Assembly (NCBI GenBank): GCA_934643145.1
Contig: CAKUBM010000011.1
Location: forward strand, 4,225 to 68,224
Direction: 5' to 3'
Length of the DNA stretch: 64,000 nt
From: an uncultured Collinsella sp.
GTDB lineage: Bacteria; Actinomycetota; Coriobacteriia; Coriobacteriales; Coriobacteriaceae
Position 1 is the stretch's first letter, and each line of letters opens with the position of its first letter. The translations under genes were made by a program, and so were the position numbers. Shown here in pieces: positions 35,355 to 44,820 of the stretch. The notes below the pieces were generated by a model. The model did not search any database. It was not told where the DNA came from and worked only from the letters and a program-made list of their open reading frames with translations.

Positions 35355-38352
35355 ATCGCTCGACCAGCACGCGATTGAGCCGTCCCTCCACCAAGCGCTC
35401 GTATAGACGCCGCGTCTCGGGCTCGGGCACGCCATTGACCTGCTCCCTCAGATGGTGCATATGCCCGCTGTACAGCTCGACGATATCGCGCCGCCGCCCC
35501 GCCGCACCGTAGACGCGCATGGCGCAGCGCACCATATCCTCACGCGCTGTTTCCTGTCGAAGCCCCGACTCTGCCAGCCAAATCGCCGACTGCAGATCGT
35601 TTTCTTCTAGAGCGGCATTTGCTCCCTTAATCATGCAATCGATGTACTTTGACTGCATAATGCGTCGCATGCGCAAAAAGTAGGTGGGATTACAGCCATT
35701 GGGAACATACAGCGGTCCGGTATAAAGCTGCTCAATCTTAAGGCACAGCTCAACTAAATGGGGCCCGCGCGCACCCGTGCGATTTCCCAAAACCTCGCGG
35801 CTTATCTGGTCAAACAGCCGTACATCGGTCTTGACGTAGTCGCCGTTGAGTCCGATGCATTCATTTTGGATGAGCACACACGACTTGCCATCCGGCGTCG
35901 GCCCCAAAGCCGACCGCAAGCGCGATATCGTCGAGTACAGGTTATTGCGGGCGCTATTGAACTCGGCATGGGGCCACAGCTCCATGGCCAGCGTCTCACG
36001 ATCGACGAGTGCATCCATGCCCAGTGCAAGCCGCTCGGCAAGTGTCGCCGCCTTCTTGCGGCGCCACATTTTGTCCGTGATGGGAAACCCGTCGCGCTCG
36101 GCGCGAAACGCACCAAACATGCGAATCTCGATATGGTCGATGGTATCAACGGCTTCAACCTCGCCGGCCTGGAACAGGCGCTCGCCCTCCCCTTCCAAAT
36201 CGTCGCGCAGCGAGTACCGCGACAGCTCGCGCACGGGAAGCTTCTTGCGTATCCTGCCCGCCGGCTCGCCCAGACAATGCATGGCAAGGCGCGCAAAGAG
36301 CCGATACGATGGCTCTAGAATCCCCGCACGATTCATGGACATCCAGGCCGCAAGATCGCTATCTCGTCCCGCGCAGGCCAAATGCAGCGCCACCATCCAG
36401 GCCTCTGCGCCACCAACCTGCGTCTGGCTTATATCGAGTAGCTCCGCTTCCTCGCGCACCGAAACCATCGAGGTGTTACGCAGATATGCCGCGCGCTCCA
36501 GCAGCAATGCGTTATCGCGCATGTACGCAATCGACTCCTCGGCAAGTTTGAGCACTTGGACCGCACGGAACTTTGCATTAACCGGCCGTCCCTCTGCCAG
36601 CGACTGCCAGCCTTCTAGCAACAGGCCAAACAGCTGAATCTGGTTGTCGCGCATGCGTACGGCAAAACGATCGAGCTCGTTGAACGCCGCGTCGTCGGTT
36701 ACCGGCAAGCCGGAAAGGAGCCGCCGTGCCGCCAACACCATGCGCACCCAGATAGCCATCGCCTTAAGCCCACGTACGTCGAGCGCCTCCCGCACCACCG
36801 TCATCTCGTCGTCGCGCTCGTCGATTCCCGCAAACGACCCGTCAAAGAGCTCCACCAGCATGCTATCGGCCCGTATAACAATCCCCGCGATGTCGAGCTC
36901 GCAGTCATAGGCCTTGCTCGTTTTGAGCTGCTGTAGAACGCCGCCGTCATCTCCCCGTTCGGTCAGGCATCGCTTGACCTCGATATGCGCGGAAAGCATG
37001 TCGAGTGCGGTGTGGGACGTCTCTATTTCTGGCACGGCCAGGTTCGTAGGAAGCCCAAGCCCGTTGTCCCCATAGCAAACAGCCGTCAGTGTCTGGGCCA
37101 CCCTCCATGAAACAGGGTCTATTTCGCAGGCCGCCCGTTCGCCCCCGCGCTCGATAACCGATGCCATATAGCGAGCGAGCTTTGTATTGGACACGCTGAC
37201 CGCTGCCAGATATACGCCAAGCGCCTCGGCAGGCGTTGGCTCTGGAGCCGGATCGTCGGCATCGATCGTGCCCAGCGCTGCTCGGCAGATATCGGCCCCG
37301 TGCCCCGTCAGAGCCAGATCGACCCCATACTGCCCAGCAAGTTCAAGGACCGCTTCACGGTCCAAAAAGGCGTCCGCCAGGCCCATCGCCGCATCGCATC
37401 GGCCCGCCTTAAGCAAAATCCGGGCCGCCCTCGGAACAAGTTCGGGGCGAACCTCGGCCACCAACTTACGCAAACGCAAGCGTCCGTTATCCTCCGTGCC
37501 CAGACACGTAAAACTCCGCTCGGCGGGATCCAAGCCAAAGATCGGGTAGTCGCGTACAAAGTAGGACTGGTCGACCATCGACAACCTCACCCCACAAGCC
37601 TCGAGTTCTGCGATATTGCCCTCGCCCATCAAAACCATGAGACATGCCACGCAAAACAGCGCATTATTGTCGAGCGAAGCCAGATCGACAAGTGCCGCGC
37701 CATATACGTTGACAATCTCGTTTTCGAGCAGACCGGCTACGTCGCCTTGGCCATACAGACCCGTCTGCAATGCCGAAACGAGCTCGGGCACGCCCTGCGT
37801 GAGCTGATAAAAGTCGAGCGATGTGCTGATCGAAAACGCCGATGCCCACGCCGAATACTCATAGGCATGCACCTTGAGCATCTGCGCATTGATCTTAACC
37901 GAATCGCCCAGCCCATGAATCAGCTGACGATTTGAAGGACGGCAGGAGATAAAGACCCCTATCCCCATAGCGCGCAGGCCGCGAATCCTGTCGATGAGGT
38001 CTTCGGTATCGTGCTGATCGAGGTTTGGCACATTATCAATCGCGATAAGGGAGTGCGGTTTGTCTTTGAGTTCTTCGGTAACCACCTCGAGCTGCATAAA
38101 CACCTCGCGCCCAATGGCGCGATCGGCCTCGATAATCCGCACGGGGCCTCGCGTCGGGTCGCATTTAACCTCATGGGTGTACTGCAGCAGCACCGAGGTC
38201 TTCCCAAACCCGTCGGGCGCATAAAGAACCACGATGCCGGCCTTTCGGCCCTTGGCGAGAAGCTCATTCATCAAGCGTTCGCGTCGCACCATATAGCCAC
38301 CGCCCAGCGGCATCAGCTCGAGATCGTCCATACTGCCCAAATCGTTTACCAT
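35353..38352 (-). CDS. Large transcriptional regulator: ATPase plus C-terminal winged-helix and BTAD domain
   Basis: 999 residues. Walker A APDGFGKTS lies near residue 45 and Walker B-like SLIAIDNVPN near 103, as in MalT/STAND ATPases. A long helical-repeat middle follows. At about 740-825 is an OmpR-like winged helix (IEIRMFGAF, KAATLAERLALGMDALVDRE, LYSTISRLRSALG) and then a bacterial transcriptional activation domain (BTAD) to the end (LVELCLKIEQLYTGPLYVPN). Architecture is that of SARP/AfsR-like activators with order reversed (ATPase first). GAGGAG precedes ATG 38352. The target genes are unknown. It is transcribed alone, next to amino-sugar genes nagB, glmM and a PTS EIIA. Confidence 0.85.
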   Translation of the reverse strand: MVNDLGSMDDLELMPLGGGYMVRRERLMNELLAKGRKAGIVVLYAPDGFGKTSVLLQYTHEVKCDPTRGPVRIIEADRAIGREVFMQLEVVTEELKDKPHSLIAIDNVPNLDQHDTEDLIDRIRGLRAMGIGVFISCRPSNRQLIHGLGDSVKINAQMLKVHAYEYSAWASAFSISTSLDFYQLTQGVPELVSALQTGLYGQGDVAGLLENEIVNVYGAALVDLASLDNNALFCVACLMVLMGEGNIAELEACGVRLSMVDQSYFVRDYPIFGLDPAERSFTCLGTEDNGRLRLRKLVAEVRPELVPRAARILLKAGRCDAAMGLADAFLDREAVLELAGQYGVDLALTGHGADICRAALGTIDADDPAPEPTPAEALGVYLAAVSVSNTKLARYMASVIERGGERAACEIDPVSWRVAQTLTAVCYGDNGLGLPTNLAVPEIETSHTALDMLSAHIEVKRCLTERGDDGGVLQQLKTSKAYDCELDIAGIVIRADSMLVELFDGSFAGIDERDDEMTVVREALDVRGLKAMAIWVRMVLAARRLLSGLPVTDDAAFNELDRFAVRMRDNQIQLFGLLLEGWQSLAEGRPVNAKFRAVQVLKLAEESIAYMRDNALLLERAAYLRNTSMVSVREEAELLDISQTQVGGAEAWMVALHLACAGRDSDLAAWMSMNRAGILEPSYRLFARLAMHCLGEPAGRIRKKLPVRELSRYSLRDDLEGEGERLFQAGEVEAVDTIDHIEIRMFGAFRAERDGFPITDKMWRRKKAATLAERLALGMDALVDRETLAMELWPHAEFNSARNNLYSTISRLRSALGPTPDGKSCVLIQNECIGLNGDYVKTDVRLFDQISREVLGNRTGARGPHLVELCLKIEQLYTGPLYVPNGCNPTYFLRMRRIMQSKYIDCMIKGANAALEENDLQSAIWLAESGLRQETAREDMVRCAMRVYGAAGRRRDIVELYSGHMHHLREQVNGVPEPETRRLYERLVEGRLNRVLVER

Positions 38353-38740
38353 GCCCGCTCCTCAACTCGACCGTATGGACACTGTAACCGCAAGACCATA
38401 CAAGCCGCGCTATGAATAGAGCGACCTTGTGTTCTAGGTTGTCTTTTGGTACGCAAGCGGCAAGTTTTTGTACAGCGAGGGCCGATTGTTATTAATCCCC
38501 CGACTAATCGGTCTTTAAGCAGGTAAATGAGCTTGTCAGCTTGTCCCATCTAAGCGGCAGTGTAACGCAAATGAACAAGGTTCAGCTATGTCATTCAACT
38601 CGCCTAGCACCCGCTACCGTCTACGACCTTTTAGTGGCATTTTTGCATAGAATCTGGTATGGAATGAATCAAACTGTTGGGCATCCGGCATTCGTCAAGC
38701 TTGCGGCAAGATTTTGGTCAAGTGGGCGGAAAGGGATAGC
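38353..38740. other. Intergenic region upstream of the large regulator
   Basis: No gene or known RNA recognised in 388 bp. The inverted repeat CCGATT-N18-AATCGG near 38483-38512 is the only clear structure. The region is AT-rich, in keeping with a promoter. Confidence 0.4.
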
Positions 38741-38768
38741 AAAAAGGCCCCCGCAAAGCGGAGGCCTT
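38741..38768 (-). terminator. nagB terminator
   Basis: AAGGCCCCCGC pairs with GCGGAGGCCTT through a 3-base loop, with one mismatch, and a U-run follows on the minus strand. Confidence 0.88.
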
Positions 38769-38800
38769 AGGCAAGGCTATGTCGAGGTGCAGGATTCGCG

Positions 38801-39529
38801 CTACTCGCAGAGCGAAAGGGCGGCCTCGTCGGCAACGACAACGCAGTTGGTGTGCAGCTGCAGGATCGAAGCCGGGCACGCGGGCGTAACCGGACCATAG
38901 CACATGTCATGCACGGCCTGAGCCTTGGCCTCGCCGTTGGCGACGACCAGGATCATGCGGGCATACATGATGGTCTGGGTGCCCATGGTGTAGGCCTGAC
39001 GGGGAACGTCGTCGATGCTGTCGAACAGGCGGCTGTTGGCCTGAATGGTGCTCTCGGTGAGGTCGACGCAGTGCGTGCCCTTGGAGAAGTGGTCATCGGG
39101 CTCATTGAAGCCGATGTGGCCGTTGTTGCCAATGCCGAGCAGCTGCAGATCCGGGTAACCGGCGGCGGCGACGATCTTGTCGTACTCAGAGCAGGCAGCG
39201 GCGGCGTCGGGGTTGGAACCGTCGGGCACATGTGTGTTGTTCAGGTCAATGTTGATGTGATCGAAGAAGTTCTCACGCATGAAGTAGTGATAGCTCTGGG
39301 GATCGTCGTGCGAAAGGCCGCGATACTCGTCCAGGTTGTAGGTGCTGACCTCGGCAAAGTCGACGTCGCCCTTCTCGTACCAAGCAGCGAGCTGCTTGTA
39401 GGCACCGATCGGGGTGGAGCCGGTGGCAAGACCCAACACGCAGTCGGGCTTGAGGATAACCTGCGCCGAGATAATATTGGCGGCCTTGCGGCTCATATCT
39501 TCGTAGTCTTTAGCTTTAATGATCTTCAT
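38801..39529 (-). CDS. nagB: Glucosamine-6-phosphate deaminase
   Basis: 242 residues, standard length. Motifs: LGLATGSTPIGAYKQL near residue 35, STYNLDEYRGL with the catalytic Asp near 70, LGIGNNGHIGFNEPDDHF with His/Glu of the active site near 135, and a SIS-like C-terminus. Converts glucosamine-6-P to fructose-6-P and ammonia. AAAGGA lies before ATG 39529; codons upstream on the same frame are not conserved. It is adjacent to an EIIA of PTS and to glmM, so amino-sugar uptake and use are linked here. Confidence 0.95.
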   Translation of the reverse strand: MKIIKAKDYEDMSRKAANIISAQVILKPDCVLGLATGSTPIGAYKQLAAWYEKGDVDFAEVSTYNLDEYRGLSHDDPQSYHYFMRENFFDHINIDLNNTHVPDGSNPDAAAACSEYDKIVAAAGYPDLQLLGIGNNGHIGFNEPDDHFSKGTHCVDLTESTIQANSRLFDSIDDVPRQAYTMGTQTIMYARMILVVANGEAKAQAVHDMCYGPVTPACPASILQLHTNCVVVADEAALSLCE

Positions 39530-39726
39530 TACGCGTCCTTTCTCGTACAAGAGAGGCAAGGCTCCCTTACAAGCACTTGCCCGCGGCCCGCGTCGGCCGC
39601 AACCAACGTGTGCGGCCACCAGGGCGAGGTCGCGTAATGTATGTGTCTCGTGTCTAACCGCGTCGAGGCCCCTGCCCGTCCACGGTGACCCAAAGCCTTT
39701 TTGCTTCGGACAAATCCCATCTTGCC

Positions 39727-39760
39727 ACGGAGGGCGTCCTCTTTCAAGGGCGCCCTCCGT
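39727..39760. promoter_or_regulatory. Hairpin between EIIA gene and nagB
   Basis: ACGGAGGGCG (39727-39736) and CGCCCTCCGT (39751-39760) pair perfectly. No U-run on the minus strand, so it may be an attenuator or RNA-stability element for the nagB leader. The rest of 39530-39800 has no gene. Confidence 0.5.
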
Positions 39761-39800
39761 AAACGTGTTTGAATTGTAGGCTAATGGCCACGTGCACTTG

Positions 39801-40298
39801 CTAGCGCTCGCGAGCAACGATGAGCTGGTCCATCTCTTCGACATGCACGCCAACGGAGCCCTTAATGCTCGAGAACTCAACGGAGTTGCATACCAAGATG
39901 GGAACCGTCACATCGTAGCCCTCGGCAGCAATTGCCTCGCGATCGAACTCAATGAGTACATCGCCCTTATGGACGATGTCACCCACTTGCGCATGTACGG
40001 TAAAGTGCTTGCCCTCGAGCTGAACAGTGTCCAAACCAACGTGGATAAGCACGTCCAAGCCATCGACCGTGTTAAGCGCAACGGCGTGTCCCGTGGGAAA
40101 AATAGCCTCGACCTTGGCATCAGCCGGCGCGATCACGCGCGTTCCGGTGGGCTGAATCGCCACGCCCTGGCCCAAAAGGCCGGTAGCAAACGTCTGATCG
40201 TTTACCTCGGAGAGCGGAATGACGTCACCCGAGATGGGAGCATCCAACGTAAGGACTCGACCACGCATACCAAAAGACCTTAGGACTTTAGTGAACAT
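39801..40298 (-). CDS. PTS glucose-type EIIA component
   Basis: 165 residues, the size of free EIIA-Glc (Crr). Order: APISGDVIPLSEVNDQTFATG, GVAIQPTGTRVIAPADAKV, IFPTGHAVAL (first His) and VLIHVGLDTVQLEGKHF, with the phosphorylated His in 'HVGLDTV' near residue 87. Takes phosphate from HPr and gives it to a membrane IIBC, or acts as a regulatory signal. GAGGGGGAG precedes ATG 40298. No EIIBC gene is next to it, so it may serve N-acetylglucosamine or glucose permeases encoded elsewhere. Confidence 0.93.
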   Translation of the reverse strand: MFTKVLRSFGMRGRVLTLDAPISGDVIPLSEVNDQTFATGLLGQGVAIQPTGTRVIAPADAKVEAIFPTGHAVALNTVDGLDVLIHVGLDTVQLEGKHFTVHAQVGDIVHKGDVLIEFDREAIAAEGYDVTVPILVCNSVEFSSIKGSVGVHVEEMDQLIVARER

Positions 40299-40369
40299 GC
40301 TCCCCCTCGGACATACCGATCAACCAAAATAACCTTAATAGTTTACCACTTGGCACCCGTTTTTGACCA

Positions 40370-41707
40370 TTAGGGAAGTTCGCGCTTGACAACCTCGACG
40401 ATGTCGTCGACAACGCGCTGGGTCAGCTCGTGCGTTTCGGCCTCAGCCATCACGCGGACCAGCGGCTCGGTACCGCTCGGGCGCACCAGAATGCGGCCGC
40501 GGCCGTCAAGCTCCTTCTCGGCAGCAGCGACGGCATCCCAGATGGGCTGGCAATCGTCCAGACCAGCCTTGTTGTCGGAATGCACGTTGACGAGTACCTG
40601 CGGGTACTTCTTCATGATGCCGGCAAGATCGGTAAGCGTGCGGCCGGTGCGCTTGAGCACGGCTAGCAGCTGCAGAGCCGTCACCAAGCCGTCACCGGTG
40701 GTGTTGTGCTCCAGGAAGATGATGTGGCCGGACTGTTCGCCGCCGATGACGGCGCCGTCCGCGAGCATGCGCTCAAGAACATAGCGGTCGCCCACGGCGG
40801 TCTGAACCATCTCGAAGCCCTGCTCCTTCATAGCGATGGAGAAGCCCAGGTTGCACATAACGGTCGAAACGATCTCGGAGTTGGCGAGCTTGCCGCGAGC
40901 GGCCAGGTCGGAGCCGCAGATGGCCAGGATGTAGTCGCCATCGATCTCGTTGCCCTCGCTGTCCACGAACAGCACGCGATCGGCGTCGCCATCGTGGGCC
41001 AGGCCGATATCGGCGTGGGTGCGCAGCACGAGCTCGCGCAGGGGCTCAAGGTGAGTGGAGCCGCACTCAACGTTAATGTCAGTGCCGCAGTAATCGGTGT
41101 TGATGGCATGGACCGTGGCACCCAGGCGCTGCAGTGCGGCGGGCGTAGTCTGGCAAGAAGCACCATGGCCGCAGTCGACGGCAACGACCAGGCCGTCGAG
41201 CCTCAGGCCATCAAGCGTATCGATGGCGTGGTCGACGTACGCCTTGCGAGCGTCCTTCATCTTGATGATGTGGCCCACGCCGGCACCGGTCGGCAGCGTG
41301 TCGGCAGCCATAGCTTCCTCGGACATGACCCAGGCGCTGATCTCTTCCTCGACCGCATCGGGAAGCTTCATACCCTTGCGGCTAAAGAACTTGATGCCGT
41401 TGAACTCCGGAGGATTGTGCGAAGCAGAGATGACGATGCCGCCGTCGAGCTCATTTTGGACAGTGAGCAGCGCCACGGCCGGCGTAGGGATAACGCCGCA
41501 GCAATGCGGGCGGCCGCCCTCGGCCATAATGCCGGCGGTCAGAGCACTCTCGAGCATAGTGCCCGAAAGACGCGTGTCGCGACCGATGCAAATGTCCGGA
41601 CCAAGGAACTTGGTCGCCGCGCGACCCAGGCGAAACGCGAGGTCACACGAGAGGTCGGCGTTGGCGACGCCACGGACGCCGTCGGTACCGAAGATGTTCT
41701 GGGGCAT
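40370..41707 (-). CDS. glmM: Phosphoglucosamine mutase
   Basis: 445 residues. FGTDGVRGVAN at the N-terminus, the phosphoserine loop VISASHNPPEFNGIK near residue 98, metal-binding DGDADRVLF near 242 and the substrate-binding RPSGTEPLVRVMAE near 415. Makes glucosamine-1-P from glucosamine-6-P for peptidoglycan precursors. AAGGAG precedes ATG 41707; a start six codons earlier lacks this spacing. It sits between EIIA and ribosomal protein genes on the same strand. Confidence 0.96.
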   Translation of the reverse strand: MPQNIFGTDGVRGVANADLSCDLAFRLGRAATKFLGPDICIGRDTRLSGTMLESALTAGIMAEGGRPHCCGVIPTPAVALLTVQNELDGGIVISASHNPPEFNGIKFFSRKGMKLPDAVEEEISAWVMSEEAMAADTLPTGAGVGHIIKMKDARKAYVDHAIDTLDGLRLDGLVVAVDCGHGASCQTTPAALQRLGATVHAINTDYCGTDINVECGSTHLEPLRELVLRTHADIGLAHDGDADRVLFVDSEGNEIDGDYILAICGSDLAARGKLANSEIVSTVMCNLGFSIAMKEQGFEMVQTAVGDRYVLERMLADGAVIGGEQSGHIIFLEHNTTGDGLVTALQLLAVLKRTGRTLTDLAGIMKKYPQVLVNVHSDNKAGLDDCQPIWDAVAAAEKELDGRGRILVRPSGTEPLVRVMAEAETHELTQRVVDDIVEVVKRELP

Positions 41708-41755
41708 AGGATCGCTCCTTCCCAAGTAGGCAAAACACAGTCGCCCACTCTAGTC

Positions 41756-41800
41756 GAAAATGAAAAGCGGGACCCGCCGAGCAATCGGCAGGCCCCGCTT
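41756..41800 (-). terminator. rplM-rpsI terminator
   Basis: AAGCGGG-CC-GCCGA pairs with TCGGC-GG-CCCGCTT through TTGC, followed on the minus strand by UUUCAUUUU. Confidence 0.85.
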
Positions 41801-41830
41801 GTACATTGTATCTCGTAAGGAGATGAAACC

Positions 41831-42226
<396 letters not shown>

Positions 42227-42228
42227 CT

Positions 42229-42672
42229 TTAAGCCTCCAGCTCAATCTTCGTGGGGTTCTGGGCAGCGTGCGGATGCTCGGCACCAGCGTAGACCTTAAG
42301 CTTGGTCATCTGGGCACGGCCGAGGGTGGTCTTGGGCAGCATACCGCGAACGGCGCGCTCGATGACCTTCTCCGGGTGCTTCTCCATAGCCTGGCGGAAG
42401 CTCTCAGCCTTGAGGCCGCCGTTGTAGCCGCTGTGGCGATAGTAGGTCTTCGTGTCGGCCTTGTTACCGGTAAGCTGGACCTTATCGGCGTTGATGACGA
42501 CAACGAAGTCGCCGCAGTCGCTGTTGGGCGTGAACTGGGGCTTGTTCTTACCGCGCAGGATCATTGCGATCTGGGTGGCAAGACGGCCCAGGACAGCACC
42601 ATCGGCGTCGACGAGAACCCAGTTGCGCTGGACCTCGCCCTGCTTGGCGTAGTGAGTCGATTTCGAAATCAC
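42229..42672 (-). CDS. rplM: Ribosomal protein uL13
   Basis: 147 residues. [38 protein letters not shown] and [16 protein letters not shown] are standard L13 segments. Start is GTG 42672 with GGAGGAG before it. First gene of the rplM-rpsI operon; a good promoter is 60 bp upstream. Confidence 0.98.
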   Translation of the reverse strand: MISKSTHYAKQGEVQRNWVLVDADGAVLGRLATQIAMILRGKNKPQFTPNSDCGDFVVVINADKVQLTGNKADTKTYYRHSGYNGGLKAESFRQAMEKHPEKVIERAVRGMLPKTTLGRAQMTKLKVYAGAEHPHAAQNPTKIELEA

Positions 42673-42738
42673 TTAGACTCCTCCATGTACAGTACGTGTT
42701 GTTACAGAGATTCACGGGGCTCTGCAAGTAACCCGTCC

Positions 42739-42766
42739 ATATTACCCCGCTCGCCGCCCGAGTCAA
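42739..42766 (-). promoter_or_regulatory. Sigma-70 type promoter of rplM-rpsI
   Basis: On the minus strand TTGACT (42766-42761), 16 bases, TAATAT (42744-42739). The transcript would begin near 42731 and have a leader of about 58 bases, in which GGG and CCC segments can pair, as might an L13 autoregulatory leader. Confidence 0.75.
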
Positions 42767-42829
42767 CAGGTATTTTGGCTCCGACCAGAGTTTCTGCACA
42801 TGTCGTCCATGGGCCGTAGTGTTGTGGCG

Positions 42830-43708
42830 CTAGCGCTCGACGAATGCCTCGATGTCGGCCAGCAAGCGCTTTGCCTCCTGGCGGCCCTGAATATACAGGT
42901 CGAGCAGCTTTGCCGGGTCATGCTCAACATGACCGACCTCGACCGGCTTTTGCGGAGCAACGACCAACGCGCGACCCTCGCGCTCATACTTCCACAGGTG
43001 CATACGCTGGATGTTGTAGCGGTCGTGGCGCGTCTCAATGGCCTCGAGCAGGTAGGGGTAGTCAGCATAACGCGCACGCGCGGCCGGCATAAACTCGTAG
43101 GGCTTCTTTTCATACGAACGGTCTTGGGTGACAATGACGACCGCGCGGTCGAAGCCAGCCTCCTCGAGCACATGCTCGATAGGAACCGAATCGGCCACGC
43201 CGCCGTCGACGTACTTGTGGCCGTCAATCTCGACCGGCGGGGTCACCAGCGGTAACGAAGTCGAAGCGCGCACGGCGTCGAGATCGAGCACGGCGCTTTT
43301 GACCGGCAGGTAGGCAGCGGTTCCAAAGAGCATGTCCGTCGCAACGGCATACATCTCGATGGGGCTGGCGTCGAACGTCTCGTTGTCAAAGGGATCCAGG
43401 CGATCCTGGACGTCGTTGAAGATAAAGTCGTAGCCCACGATGGAGCCCGTGGACGCAAACGACGCGGCGCCCATGTAGCGATTGTCGTTGCAAAAGGCCA
43501 AATTGACTCGGTTGGTGCGTCCGATCTGGTGCGACTTGTAGTTGACGCCGTTGAGGGCGCCGGCCGATACGCCGTACACCGCCGGGATCTCGATGCCGGC
43601 CTCCATGAGGACGTCGAGCACGCCCGCGGTAAACTGCCCGCGAAAGCTGCCGCCCTCCAAGACGAGCGCGACCTTACCGGCGTTCTTTGCCTTATCTTCT
43701 GCAGTCAT
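42830..43708 (-). CDS. Patatin-like phospholipase family protein
   Basis: 292 residues. Oxyanion-like LVLEGGSFRGQFTAGVLDVL near residue 15, nucleophile GVSAGALNG (Ser near 47) and catalytic Asp in YVDGGVADSVP near 170. Ser-Asp dyad intact. The family hydrolyses acyl esters of phospholipids. GCAGGAGG precedes ATG 43708. No signal peptide. Similar to YjjU-type bacterial proteins. The in vivo substrate is unknown. Confidence 0.9.
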   Translation of the reverse strand: MTAEDKAKNAGKVALVLEGGSFRGQFTAGVLDVLMEAGIEIPAVYGVSAGALNGVNYKSHQIGRTNRVNLAFCNDNRYMGAASFASTGSIVGYDFIFNDVQDRLDPFDNETFDASPIEMYAVATDMLFGTAAYLPVKSAVLDLDAVRASTSLPLVTPPVEIDGHKYVDGGVADSVPIEHVLEEAGFDRAVVIVTQDRSYEKKPYEFMPAARARYADYPYLLEAIETRHDRYNIQRMHLWKYEREGRALVVAPQKPVEVGHVEHDPAKLLDLYIQGRQEAKRLLADIEAFVER

Positions 43709-43802
43709 ATTGACCTCCTGCGATTGCGTTTTGGCTTTCTTCTACCCAGTTTTGGAATGGAGGGCGCGCAGGTTTTGGAGTTGAGGGGGCGGGGCGGATA
43801 GC

Positions 43803-44133
43803 GGAAAGCGTGTCCCAGTTTGAGCATGGATTCCGGGTCGCAGCTTCCGCCTGGGACGCCTTTGGGAAAGCTCGTCCCGGTCTCAGGGCAAATTCTGGGT
43901 CGCAGTTTCCGCTTGAGCAGCCGTTAGGAAAGCATGTCCCGTTCTGAGCGTGGATTCTGGGATGAACTTTCCGCCAGCCACTCATCCGGAAAATGAATCC
44001 CAGTCTGGGCGTCGATTTCGGGTCGCAGTTTCCGCTTGAAGCATCATCCGGAAACTACGTCCCAGTCTGAGCCGAGATTCCGGGATGGATTTTCCGCTTG
44101 GGCAGCCGTTGGGAAAGCGCGTCCCACTCTGCA
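43803..44133. repeat. Five and a half copies of a 62-bp degenerate tandem repeat
   Basis: Units start at GGAAA motifs at 43803, 43865, 43927, 43988, 44050 and 44112 (periods 62, 62, 61, 62, 62). Common order per unit: GGAAA, GTCCC, a TCTGAGC-like block, GATTCCGGG, TCGCAGTTTCCGC, then a CAGCCGTT-like block. The GGAAA and TTTCC blocks can pair. Unit length is not a multiple of three, so this is not a coding repeat. Confidence 0.85.
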
Positions 44134-44145
44134 TTGCCACAGCGG

Positions 44146-44401
44146 TTGCTTAACGCCCGCGCCCTGCGCGGAGTTCGATTCTCCGCGGTATCAGGAGCAC
44201 CTTTGATGCGCGGGATTGGAAGTAGACGGCGGATTAACATTGCATTTATTTTGGGCTGAGGCATTGCGCGGAGAATCCGCGTATTTGCTTCGCAAATCCG
44301 CACCGGCTTCGGCCGCCTGCCGGCGTCCTCGCCCGCGGGCTAAAAACGCTTACGCGTTTGCTTAACGCTCGCGCCCCGCACAGAGTTCGATTCTCCGCGG
44401 T
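44146..44401. repeat. 44-bp direct repeats carrying a tmRNA 3'-end fragment
   Basis: Copies at 44146-44189 and 44358-44401 match at 40 of 44 positions. Both contain GAGTTCGATTCTCCGCG, a 17-base exact match to the T arm and acceptor end of the adjacent tmRNA gene, but in reverse orientation to it. They bracket 168 bp of structured, GC-rich sequence with no gene. Confidence 0.75.
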
Positions 44402-44410
44402 GCGGACTAG

Positions 44411-44448
44411 AAATAAAAAGGCAGGTAGATACGAATATCTACCTGCCT
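44411..44448 (-). terminator. tmRNA terminator
   Basis: Perfect 13-bp stem AGGCAGGTAGATA (44419-44431) with TATCTACCTGCCT (44436-44448), a UUCG loop and a U-rich tail on the minus strand. Confidence 0.95.
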
Positions 44449-44456
44449 GTTACTTA

Positions 44457-44820
44457 TGGTGGAGGCGCGGAGAATCGAACTCCGGTCCACGAAAGCCCCC
44501 TGATTGGCATCTCCAAGCTCAGTCGCTGGTTTAGTCTCGGACGCTTTGCGCGCAGCGACACGCTCGCGGCATCCCAACCGGTTCGGTCTTAGCCCGCGCC
44601 ATACCGATTACGTGCGCGGGAGCATTCCCCTAACATGACGTCGCGCCGGTGTCGGGGAAATCACCGGGTTGACGCGCCGCTATAAACTAAGCAGCGAGAG
44701 CCATAGGCTCAAAAGAAGAGTTGTTGTCAATTCAATTTGACGGTACCCCTGTTTAACGAGGCGAGGAGACCTCGGCTTGCTTCCTCTCTCAGAGCTATCG
44801 TGTCGAAACCAGTCGCCCCC
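44457..44820 (-). ncRNA. ssrA: Transfer-messenger RNA (tmRNA)
   Basis: 364 nt. The 5' end GGGGGCGACUGGUUUCGAC and the 3' end GAGUUCGAUUCUCCGCGCCUCCACCA (CCA encoded; shown in parts) form the tRNA-like acceptor stem, GGGGGCG with CGCCUCC. The tag reading frame ends ...NNSSFEPMALAA then UAG, at about 44687-44725. The resume codon could not be fixed because an in-frame UGA lies three codons before the first AAC. Rescues stalled ribosomes and tags the released protein for degradation. Confidence 0.95.

Larger units (their letters stand above)
43709..44456. other. 750-bp gene-free region with arrays of repeats
   Basis: No protein gene supported. It holds a 62-bp tandem array (43803-44133), two 44-bp direct repeats (44146-44189 and 44358-44401) and the tmRNA terminator. 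Short frames in both directions have repeats running through them and are not conserved-looking. Confidence 0.7.

Noticed and set aside
43803..44133. CRISPR array
   Set aside because: The units are contiguous and degenerate throughout, with no identical repeats separated by unique spacers, and no cas genes.
43692..44303. Small open frames through the 62-bp array
   Set aside because: Frame and repeat period (62) do not agree, and no ribosome sites are present. The array explains the open frames.
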